Positions 1 through 4,597 of a stretch of DNA of 6,617 nt are shown here, in pieces. Numbering within the stretch: the first letter of the stretch is position 1; each line of letters opens with the position of its first letter. Origin of the DNA: Bacillota bacterium (lineage in GTDB: Bacteria; Bacillota_H; UBA994; UBA5500); the NCBI GenBank assembly GCA_012727835.1, contig JAAYGE010000013.1, positions 1 to 6,617 on the forward strand. The letters run 5' to 3'. A model generated the notes under the pieces. The model ran no database searches. It saw nothing but the letters and a program-made list of their open reading frames with translations, and was not told the origin of the DNA. The position numbers and the translations under genes are program-made.

Positions 1-129
1 GATCAACCCACCCTGTGCTATTGGATCACCTATAGCGATGGGGATGGGGCCGGAGGCGAGACTAAGGTGGGCCACTACTTTGTGAATGTGCGCAATGGCC
101 GCTTGGAACGCAGTGGTTCTGGCTGGTAA
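1..129 (+). CDS. C-terminal end of an unrecognised protein (5' end outside window)
   Basis: Frame 1 is open from the window edge to a TAA at 127-129 and gives 42 residues ending NGRLERSGSGW. The segment is rich in Gly and polar residues, and contains a stretch of aromatic and beta-type residues (GHYFVNVRNGRLER) that resembles the last strands of a small beta-rich, possibly extracytoplasmic domain. No family could be assigned. It is supported as coding mainly because the open frame stops 15 bases before a strong intrinsic terminator and nothing else reads into that terminator. Because only the tail is visible, its function cannot be inferred. Confidence 0.6.
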   Translation, partial: DQPTLCYWITYSDGDGAGGETKVGHYFVNVRNGRLERSGSGW

Positions 130-144
130 AGGCTATGTTTTCAG

Positions 145-192
145 CCGCCGGGTATGTGGAGACCGATTGGTCTACGCTCCCCGGCGGTTTTT
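145..192 (+). terminator. Rho-independent terminator after the first partial gene
   Basis: An 8-bp perfect GC-rich stem (CCGCCGGG at 145-152 with CCCGGCGG at 180-187) is followed at once by five Ts (188-192). The long loop can fold further, with AGACC (160-164) pairing to GGTCT (169-173) around a GATT tetraloop. It lies 15 bases after the stop codon at 127-129 and insulates the next operon from upstream transcription. Confidence 0.9.
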
Positions 193-208
193 GCTATGCA
201 AGTTCCTA

Positions 209-237
209 TTGACAAAGGTAATATATTCATATATCAT
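209..237 (+). promoter_or_regulatory. Sigma-A-type promoter of the zinc ribbon/thioredoxin/repressor/rhodanese operon
   Basis: A consensus -35 box TTGACA (209-214) is separated by exactly 17 bases from a -10 box TATCAT (232-237, five of six consensus positions). The spacer and surroundings are AT-rich. Transcription should begin near 243-245. Such a near-consensus promoter would be strong unless repressed, which fits the palindromic operator immediately downstream. Confidence 0.85.
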
Positions 238-251
238 GATGTAAAAATGAG

Positions 252-267
252 ATACCCCTAGGGGTAT
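252..267. promoter_or_regulatory. Perfect palindrome, probable CsoR/CstR-family operator
   Basis: ATACCCCTAGGGGTAT is a perfect 16-bp inverted repeat (8+8, no spacer). It starts 15 bases after the -10 box, so it covers roughly +8 to +24 of the transcript, and ends 6 bases before the ribosome binding site. CsoR-family repressors are known to bind sites in which a C-tract and a G-tract are flanked by TA-type ends (TACCC...GGGTA). A member of that family is the third gene of this operon. A further GGGTAT (268-273) directly repeats the right edge (262-267) and could extend the site for a second tetramer. That this protein binds here is inference; the palindrome is seen directly. Confidence 0.85.
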
Positions 268-273
268 GGGTAT

Positions 274-282
274 AGGAGGTGA
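274..282 (+). promoter_or_regulatory. Ribosome binding site that fixes the zinc ribbon start at GTG 287
   Basis: AGGAGGTGA (274-282) is a near-perfect anti-16S match with 7 bases between AGGAGG and the GTG at 287. The in-frame ATG at 266 lies inside the operator palindrome and upstream of this site, so it is not the start. Confidence 0.9.
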
Positions 283-286
283 CTTT

Positions 287-493
287 GTGCCCGTCTATGA
301 TTTCCGGTGTCCCAATTGTGGAGAGCGATTTACAGTGCGCACTTCTATATCTGAAAAAGATTTGGTGCGGTGTCCCGCCTGTGACAGCAAACCGGAGCAG
401 ATCTTCACCGCCTTGAACTTCAATAAGGGGGCGGCGTCGACAAAGTGCTCCACCTGTACCCAGGTGGGCTGCCAATGGGCCGGCCACCATTAA
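287..493 (+). CDS. FmdB-type zinc ribbon protein with an extra cysteine-rich tail
   Basis: The 68-residue product begins (V)PVYDFRCPNCG, the hallmark start of the FmdB/CxxC_CxxC_SSSS zinc ribbon family (putative regulatory proteins; biochemical role largely unknown). Two knuckles, C8-x2-C11 and C29-x2-C32, form the expected zinc site. The tail has a third cysteine group, C54-x2-C57-x4-C62, ending WAGHH (H67, H68), which could bind a second metal or take part in thiol chemistry. The start is the GTG at 287, chosen because of the ribosome binding site at 274-282. The gene is first in the operon, 43 bases before the thioredoxin gene with no terminator between, and sits directly behind the palindromic operator. 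Its role in the operon is unknown; a redox-responsive or metal-binding accessory is a guess. Confidence 0.9.
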   Translation: MPVYDFRCPNCGERFTVRTSISEKDLVRCPACDSKPEQIFTALNFNKGAASTKCSTCTQVGCQWAGHH

Positions 494-536
494 TCATAGT
501 ACATAAAGGTGTGGCCAATAATGGAGGAGGGAAAAA

Positions 537-857
537 ATGATACATGTAACCGACGCCACCTTTAAGCAAGTAGTCTTAGACGATCCGGGCCTGGTTTTGG
601 TCGACTTCTGGGCTCCCTGGTGCATGCCTTGCCGTATCTTAGGTCCCATCATCGATAAGCTGGCTCGAGAATATGACGGTAAAATCAAGATAGTGAAACT
701 GAACACCGATGAAAATCCGGTCACGGCAGCCAAGTATGATATTATGGCCATCCCCACCCTGATCATTTTCAAAGCCGGCCAGCCGATTCATAACATTGCC
801 GGCCTATTGCCGGAAGCCCAGCTGAAACAAATACTAGATCAGCTGTTGGCGGCTTAA
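537..857 (+). CDS. trxA: Thioredoxin with a WCMPC active site
   Basis: This is a 106-residue single-domain cytosolic thioredoxin of normal length with no signal peptide. The family pattern is clear: VDFWAPWC around residues 22-29, the redox pair C29 and C32 in W-C-M-P-C, the buried acid D23, the cis-proline loop AIPT (P73), and FKAGQP before the last strand and helix. It should reduce protein disulfides or persulfides and be recharged by a thioredoxin reductase that is not encoded here. Met replaces the Gly normally found between the cysteines, which may shift redox potential or partner choice. The start is supported by AGGAGG (525-530), 6 bases before ATG. It is the second gene of the operon and ends one base before the repressor gene, so the two are probably translationally coupled. 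It is likely a specialised paralogue rather than the housekeeping thioredoxin. Confidence 0.93.
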   Translation: MIHVTDATFKQVVLDDPGLVLVDFWAPWCMPCRILGPIIDKLAREYDGKIKIVKLNTDENPVTAAKYDIMAIPTLIIFKAGQPIHNIAGLLPEAQLKQILDQLLAA

Positions 858-858
858 C

Positions 859-1140
859 ATGTCGCAAGATCTGTTTGAGCTGGCCGACATTAAACCGGAG
901 TTGGTTCGCCGCCTCAAACGCATTGAGGGGCAGGCACGGGGTATTCAAGGCATGCTGGCCGACGGACGCGATTGCGAGGAAATCTTTACTCAGGTGGCGG
1001 CCCTAAAGGCAGCGGTGGAGCAGGTAGGGGTAGCTATGGTTGCCTGCTTGCTGGAAAACTCCCTACGCCTTTCTTTGCAAACCGGTGCCGATACTAGCGA
1101 GGCCGTTGCGCAGGCCAAAAAGATGCTCAGTAAGTTGTAG
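859..1140 (+). CDS. CsoR/CstR-family (DUF156) transcriptional repressor with atypical sensing residues
   Basis: The 93-residue all-helical protein carries the family signature RRLKRIEGQARGIQGML (residues 17-33), RDCEEIFTQVAALKAAVEQVG (37-57) and a closing amphipathic helix. Such proteins form tetramers that bind C-tract/G-tract operators and release DNA on binding Cu(I) or other metals, or on cysteine modification. The first conserved cysteine is present (C39). By gapless alignment with copper sensors, the His ligand 25 residues later is L64 and the last Cys is S68. The only other cysteine is C63, next to the His position. The Tyr usual before the first Cys in copper sensors is D38, as in the persulfide sensor CstR. 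It is therefore unlikely to be a copper sensor. The ATG follows the thioredoxin stop by one base with no clear ribosome binding site, suggesting coupling. It probably represses its own operon at 252-267. Confidence 0.92.
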   Translation: MSQDLFELADIKPELVRRLKRIEGQARGIQGMLADGRDCEEIFTQVAALKAAVEQVGVAMVACLLENSLRLSLQTGADTSEAVAQAKKMLSKL

Positions 1141-1155
1141 GAGAGTGAGGCAAAG

Positions 1156-1500
1156 ATGTTACCTGGGTATCGTTCTGGTGACGGTCAGGTGGAATGGCAA
1201 GAGATTAAGTCCAGTGAGTTGCAGGACTATTTGGCCCGAGCCACCGTAGCACCGGTTTTATTGGATGTGCGGGAATCCTACCAGTATAACCAAGGCCATA
1301 TTGCAGGAGCCGTCAATATTCCCCTCAAGTCATTAGAGCAGGCCTTAGAGGATTTGGACCCACAACGGGCCACTGTTACTATCTGTCATAGTGGGAGGAA
1401 AGCCCGCCGAGCTGCTGCTTTGCTTGCCCAGCACGGATTTACCCAAGTGGGTGTGTTGCTTGGTGGCATGGACGGCTGGGAGGGGCCCATCACCCGGTAG
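1156..1500 (+). CDS. Single-domain rhodanese (sulfurtransferase)
   Basis: The 114-residue protein contains one complete rhodanese domain: LLDVRES (35-41), GHIAGAVNIP (47-56), and the catalytic loop CHSGRKAR with the persulfide-forming C77, then the late LLGGMDGWEG element (101-110). There is no signal peptide, so it acts in the cytosol, moving sulfane sulfur between a donor and an acceptor thiol. Basic residues in the active loop (R81, K82) suit a thiosulfate or persulfide substrate; the donor is not known. The start at 1156 follows AGTGAGG (1144-1150) by 5 bases; a GTG at 1189 is a possible shorter start with a weaker site. It is the last gene of the operon, 15 bases after the repressor, and is followed by a terminator. 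Thioredoxin from the same operon is a plausible reductant for its bound persulfide. Confidence 0.93.
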   Translation: MLPGYRSGDGQVEWQEIKSSELQDYLARATVAPVLLDVRESYQYNQGHIAGAVNIPLKSLEQALEDLDPQRATVTICHSGRKARRAAALLAQHGFTQVGVLLGGMDGWEGPITR

Positions 1501-1505
1501 TTTGT

Positions 1506-1550
1506 AAAAGACCGGAGTAATGCGTGTTTTAACGCTTGCTCCGGTTTTTT
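1506..1550 (+). terminator. Rho-independent terminator of the rhodanese operon
   Basis: ACCGGAG (1511-1517) pairs with CTCCGGT (1539-1545), and an inner GCGT/ACGC helix (1522-1525 with 1532-1535) closes the loop. The run of six Ts (1545-1550) gives the release tract, and As at 1506-1509 can extend the stem. It begins 6-10 bases after the rhodanese stop codon. Confidence 0.9.
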
Positions 1551-1636
1551 GTGTTCTTAAGCCCAAAGTGCATGGCTGGAGCAGTTGGTGAAGGTTACGC
1601 AGGCGTTGGTGACATTGGTATGATGGAGGGGGTAGG

Positions 1637-1682
1637 GGCGGATCGGTGGCTATCGATGGCTACCGTATCCGCCTTGCTTTTT
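1637..1682 (+). terminator. Second hairpin with T-tract in the spacer, terminator-like
   Basis: GGCGGAT (1637-1643) pairs with ATCCGCC (1667-1673); CGGT (1644-1647) pairs with ACCG (1662-1665) across a single bulged T. Five Ts follow four bases later (1678-1682). No confident gene lies between this and the previous terminator, so it may be a back-up terminator, the end of a short unannotated RNA, or a leader element. The gap before the Ts makes it weaker than the other terminators in the window. Confidence 0.45.
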
Positions 1683-1709
1683 GGCGGTGTGTAACTGCAG
1701 CAGGATAAT

Positions 1710-1737
1710 TTAACCGGAGCGGGAAATAGGATAATAT
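1710..1737 (+). promoter_or_regulatory. Probable promoter of the pyruvate kinase-like/transporter gene group
   Basis: A -10 box TAATAT (1732-1737, five of six positions) sits 16 bases after a modest -35 TTAACC (1710-1715). It lies between a terminator-like hairpin and the ribosome binding site at 1754, where a promoter is needed. The transcript would begin around 1743-1745, leaving a short leader of about 25 bases. An ATG at 1736 overlaps the -10 box and is therefore an unlikely start codon. Confidence 0.55.
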
Positions 1738-1753
1738 GATTACAACTAACATG

Positions 1754-1760
1754 AAGGAGG
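1754..1760 (+). promoter_or_regulatory. Ribosome binding site that sets the start at 1769
   Basis: AAGGAGG (1754-1760) stands 8 bases before the ATG at 1769. The in-frame ATGs at 1736 and 1751 lie upstream of, or at the edge of, this site and have none of their own. Confidence 0.9.
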
Positions 1761-1768
1761 CCTTAACT

Positions 1769-2317
1769 ATGATAATTACTAAAGCAGGCAAAGAGAGCAC
1801 CCAGGAAACCATTGAATTGGCAGTAAACCATGCGCGGCAGGCGGGTATTAAACATATTGTTGTTGCCTCCAATGCGGGAGTTACGGCCGAGCACCTGCTG
1901 CCCTATGCCGATGAATTTAAGATTACGGTGGTAAGCCAGGTGTATGGTTTTCGGGGCGACGGCGAACCCCATCCTATGAGCCCTGAAATGCGCAAAAAAC
2001 TGGAAGACGCCGGTATGCAAATCTATTTTGGTACCCACGTGCTATCCGGTGCCGAGCGGGGTCTGAGCACCCGTTTCCAGGGGGTCTATCCGGTAGAAAT
2101 TATAGCCCATACTCTGCGCATGTTTAGTCAGGGAGTTAAAGTAGGGGTGGAGATTAGTGTGATGGCCCTTGATGCCGGCCTGATCCCTGAGCAGACGCCG
2201 GTGGTGGCCATTGGGGGTAGTGGCCGGGGAGCCGATACGGCTTGCGTAATCGTTCCAGCCCACGCTCAACGTATTCTGGACACAAAAATTAAAGAGATAA
2301 TTTGTAAACCTGCATAG
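1769..2317 (+). CDS. Stand-alone pyruvate kinase alpha/beta-domain-like protein
   Basis: The 182-residue protein matches the family of free-standing proteins resembling the C-terminal (allosteric) domain of pyruvate kinase, found in archaea and anaerobic bacteria. It has no catalytic TIM barrel, so it cannot be a pyruvate kinase. Conserved-looking blocks are IVVASNAG (30-37), GFRGDGEPH (60-68), GTHVLSGAERG (88-98), GVKVGVEI (122-129), DAGLIP (135-140) and GGSGRGADTACVI (149-161); the glycine-rich and THxLSG segments look like a ligand- or phosphate-binding site. Function in this family is unknown. The protein is soluble, of usual length, with the start fixed by the ribosome binding site at 1754-1760. 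It is first in a same-strand group with transporters; 52 bases separate it from the MFS gene. A role in sensing or binding a phosphorylated metabolite is only a guess. Confidence 0.88.
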   Translation: MIITKAGKESTQETIELAVNHARQAGIKHIVVASNAGVTAEHLLPYADEFKITVVSQVYGFRGDGEPHPMSPEMRKKLEDAGMQIYFGTHVLSGAERGLSTRFQGVYPVEIIAHTLRMFSQGVKVGVEISVMALDAGLIPEQTPVVAIGGSGRGADTACVIVPAHAQRILDTKIKEIICKPA

Positions 2318-2355
2318 AAAGCTACAGTTGGTGGTGGCATTTGCATCGCAGGGAG

Positions 2356-2363
2356 AGGAGAGG
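2356..2363 (+). promoter_or_regulatory. Ribosome binding site that sets the MFS start at 2370
   Basis: AGGAGAGG (2356-2363) places AGGAG 9 bases before the ATG at 2370. The open frame reaches back to a TTG at 2328, but that codon has no ribosome binding site. Confidence 0.85.
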
Positions 2364-2369
2364 CACAAC

Positions 2370-3641
2370 ATGAGTTCTGGTGAACAGACAGCTGCGCGAC
2401 CAGAATCCTGGTTCGCGCAGTTGTTTAGTACTTTTAGAGGTCATGATCGTAGTATTTACGCTATCCTAGTCAGTGAAATTCTATTCGGTACGGCTATCGG
2501 TTGGTTTACCGTTTATCGCCCTGTCTATATGGCGGCGCTAGGCGTTACTGAGGTACAAATCGGTATTATTAGTGCTTTGCTCTTTTGTTCCCAATCGGTA
2601 GGGGCTGTCTTGGGCGGCTGGGCAGCTGGGCGGTTTGGAAGCAAGCGGGCTATGCAGTTCTTCGATGGCTTCGCTTGGGGCGCAGCTATCATCCTGTGGT
2701 TCTTCGCTCAGAATTTCTGGTACTTTGCCGCGGCCGCCTTAGTCAACGGTTTCTTCTATGGTGCCATTCCCAATTGGAACCGCATCATTGCCGATAATAC
2801 ATCCTCGGAGCGGCGTCCCACTGTCTATGGGTTGGTACATCTTTGTTACCTGGGCTCTGGGCTATTCGGTCCGGTGGCCGGTTACTTTGTGTCCCGTTAT
2901 GGATTAGTGACTGGAAATCGGGTAATCTATGGAGCCGGCTTTATTATTATTGGCGCGGCGGTGCTTGTGCGCCAATTATTTATTCGTACCGATAAACCGA
3001 GAAGCACTGACCTTACCAGCGACAATGTGGTAGGTGCCCAGTTAACTTTTCGGCAGACGATAAGTTTTATATGGAAAGATTACCGGGTTCGTGTTATTAT
3101 GCTAACGACCGTATTGAGCAACTATACCCTAATCATCTGGAACAACTATTCCAGCCTGTATATGACCAGTCCCCAGGGGCTGGGCCTTTCAGCGGGGCTC
3201 ATTTCCCTTTTTCCGTTGCTCAGTTCCATGAGCATCGCCCTAGTGCTATTATTTATCATCCCCCGTATAGGGGCGGAGCGTTATGTGCGATTTCTATTCC
3301 TTGGGTCGCTTAGTATGGCCCTCGGTTTGGTCCTATTTCTGCTTATACCGAAGCAGGTCTTTTGGCCCCTCATCATCTTTGCTCTCTGTTTTAATGGGGG
3401 TAATGCCCTGTTGCAGCCGTTGCGTTCCAGTTTGCAGGCCGATATAGTTGCATCGGACCTGCTGCCAAGGGTTATTTCGGTCAGTTCAGCTTTCAGCTTG
3501 CTGGCCAGTATCCCCATCGGGCCCCTGGCCGGTGCCCTGTATCGGCTGGACCCTCGCTTTCCTTTTCATCTGGTTATAGCCAACCAGGATCTGATAGCTT
3601 TGTTGTTCGCCAGCTTGGGGCGCAGGGGAGCGGCTCAATAG
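2370..3641 (+). CDS. Major facilitator superfamily (MFS) transporter
   Basis: The 423-residue integral membrane protein has about 12 hydrophobic segments, roughly at 29-49, 63-84, 95-113, 115-135, 155-175, 183-203, 240-262, 272-297, 303-325, 330-350, 364-390 and 397-416, in two halves joined by a polar loop (205-238). GGWAAGRFGSKRAM after the second segment (82-95) matches MFS motif A between helices 2 and 3. It should be a secondary transporter, probably proton-coupled; the Arg, Asn and Trp residues in and near helices 1, 4 and 7 (R50, N136, N138, W257, N258) hint at a polar substrate, which cannot be named. The last segment contains N405, Q406 and D407, unusually polar for a terminal helix. 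Its neighbours (HD hydrolase, DUF4180, MATE pump) suggest export or stress resistance. Confidence 0.9.
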   Translation: MSSGEQTAARPESWFAQLFSTFRGHDRSIYAILVSEILFGTAIGWFTVYRPVYMAALGVTEVQIGIISALLFCSQSVGAVLGGWAAGRFGSKRAMQFFDGFAWGAAIILWFFAQNFWYFAAAALVNGFFYGAIPNWNRIIADNTSSERRPTVYGLVHLCYLGSGLFGPVAGYFVSRYGLVTGNRVIYGAGFIIIGAAVLVRQLFIRTDKPRSTDLTSDNVVGAQLTFRQTISFIWKDYRVRVIMLTTVLSNYTLIIWNNYSSLYMTSPQGLGLSAGLISLFPLLSSMSIALVLLFIIPRIGAERYVRFLFLGSLSMALGLVLFLLIPKQVFWPLIIFALCFNGGNALLQPLRSSLQADIVASDLLPRVISVSSAFSLLASIPIGPLAGALYRLDPRFPFHLVIANQDLIALLFASLGRRGAAQ

Positions 3642-3674
3642 CTCCGGCTTCGAGCTAAAGCTTAAACATGGAGT

Positions 3675-3679
3675 GGAGG
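3675..3679 (+). promoter_or_regulatory. Ribosome binding site that favours the ATG at 3688
   Basis: GGAGG (3675-3679) lies 8 bases before the ATG at 3688. The alternative GTG at 3673 overlaps it and is therefore rejected. Confidence 0.85.
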
Positions 3680-3687
3680 ATAATCGT

Positions 3688-4191
3688 ATGAAGGAACGAG
3701 CCATTAGTTTGATGCAGGAATATTTCCAGGAACAGAGCTATATTGAGCACGCCCTAGCGGTCACCGATTTTGCAGAAAAGATTGCTACCGGCGAGAAGGT
3801 CAGTGGTGCCTTTATGCAACAGGTCATTACCTTGGCCGCCATCTTTCATGATGTGGGCATACCAGCAGCTCTAAAGAAGCATGGTTCTGGGGCAGGGCCA
3901 CTGCAGGAAGCGGAAGGTGAACCGATAGCTCGCCGCCTGTTGGAGCAGCTGGGGGCGCGCCCCGATGTGCGCGAGCGGGTTTGCTACCTGGTGCGGCATC
4001 ATCATAGCCCCCAGTTCATCGATGGTCTCGATTTCCAAATCCTCTATGAGGCCGATGCACTGGTCAACATACCTAACCGCTACGAGCATGGGCAGCTGCA
4101 GGACCCGGCTGAGCTGGAGGCAGTGGTGGCGGAAACCTTCCGCACCGCTACAGGAAAAACCTTAATCCAACGCTGGAGTGAATCTATTTAG
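3688..4191 (+). CDS. HD-domain metal-dependent phosphohydrolase
   Basis: The 167-residue soluble protein carries the HD-superfamily metal ligands in order: H21 (in YIEHAL), H54-D55 (in AIFHDVG), a His cluster H104-H106 (VRHHHSP), and D123 (in YEADAL). The family hydrolyses phosphate esters such as nucleotides or cyclic and alarmone nucleotides using one or two divalent metal ions; the substrate here is not known. The segment HGSGAGPLQEAEGEPIARRLLEQLG (65-89) lies where small stand-alone HD proteins bind substrate or a second metal. The ATG at 3688 is preferred over a GTG at 3673. It is 46 bases after the MFS gene and 12 bases before the DUF4180 gene, so co-transcription is likely. All signature residues are present, so it should be active. 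Confidence 0.9.
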   Translation: MKERAISLMQEYFQEQSYIEHALAVTDFAEKIATGEKVSGAFMQQVITLAAIFHDVGIPAALKKHGSGAGPLQEAEGEPIARRLLEQLGARPDVRERVCYLVRHHHSPQFIDGLDFQILYEADALVNIPNRYEHGQLQDPAELEAVVAETFRTATGKTLIQRWSESI

Positions 4192-4193
4192 GT

Positions 4194-4199
4194 GGGAGG
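4194..4199 (+). promoter_or_regulatory. Ribosome binding site that favours the ATG at 4204
   Basis: GGGAGG (4194-4199) precedes the ATG at 4204 by 4 bases, a short but workable spacing. A GTG at 4192 overlaps this site and begins directly after the upstream stop codon, so it is not used. Confidence 0.75.
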
Positions 4200-4203
4200 C
4201 AAT

Positions 4204-4569
4204 ATGAAGATAGAGAGAATTAAAGAAAAAGGGGTAGATATCGCCATTGTGCGGGCTGATGGGGTATTGATAAGCGACGTCCAGTCCGCCTTAGATCTGG
4301 TAGCCACCGTAGCCTTTACTGAGGGGGGTAACCGCATTGTTATGCCCAAATCGGTGCTGGCCGAGGACTTCTTTAACCTGCGTACCCGTTTGGCCGGGGA
4401 GATGCTGCAGAAGTTTATTAATTATCAGGTCAAGGTGGCGATCGTCGGCGATTTCTCCACATACACCAGCAAGAGCCTGAAGGATTTCATCTATGAATCC
4501 AACCAGGGGAAAGACATTTTCTTTGTTGCCGATGAAAAGCAGGCTATTGAGAAATTAGTCGCCTGCTAG
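4204..4569 (+). CDS. DUF4180 domain protein
   Basis: The 121-residue protein spans one DUF4180 domain, a family of small bacterial proteins of unknown function. Recognisable blocks are the N-terminal strands ending in DGVLISDVQSALDLVA (19-34), EDFFNLRTRLAGEMLQKF (54-71), and VKVAIVGDFSTY followed by SKSLKDFIYESNQG (76-102), which is the best conserved part of the family. There is no signal peptide or membrane segment. The alternation of short strands and helices, and the placement of the conserved loop, recall small alpha/beta regulatory folds such as STAS, but this is impression rather than evidence. It is 12 bases after the HD hydrolase and 28 bases before the MATE pump. DUF4180 genes are, from memory, often found near stress-response or efflux genes, which agrees with its neighbours. 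Confidence 0.88.
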   Translation: MKIERIKEKGVDIAIVRADGVLISDVQSALDLVATVAFTEGGNRIVMPKSVLAEDFFNLRTRLAGEMLQKFINYQVKVAIVGDFSTYTSKSLKDFIYESNQGKDIFFVADEKQAIEKLVAC

Positions 4570-4597
4570 ATTAGCACAGCATATAGGGGGCAAGTTT

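Noticed and set aside
266..286. Upstream ATG at 266 as start of the zinc ribbon gene
   Set aside because: It lies inside the operator palindrome and before the ribosome binding site; the family consensus begins at the GTG at 287 (PVYDFRCPNCG).
494..772. Minus-strand open frame opposite the thioredoxin gene
   Set aside because: It is the antisense shadow of a clearly conserved thioredoxin, with no start signals of its own.
1025..1032. TAGGGGTA half-site inside the repressor gene as a second operator
   Set aside because: Only one half of the palindrome is present, and the bases are explained by the codons for QVGVA.
859..1140. Calling the repressor a copper sensor (csoR) outright
   Set aside because: The His and second Cys ligands are absent by alignment and no copper ATPase or chaperone gene is nearby, so only the family name is used.
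1572..1694. Small open frame of 40 codons (MAGAVGEGYAGVGDIG..., ending LLFGGV) in the spacer
   Set aside because: It has no ribosome binding site, runs through the hairpin at 1637-1682, and its glycine-rich composition follows from GG-rich DNA. No family resemblance was seen.
3261..3273. CCCCGTATAGGGG near-palindrome in the MFS gene as a regulatory site
   Set aside because: It is interrupted, lies deep in coding sequence (IPRIGAE), and has no promoter nearby.
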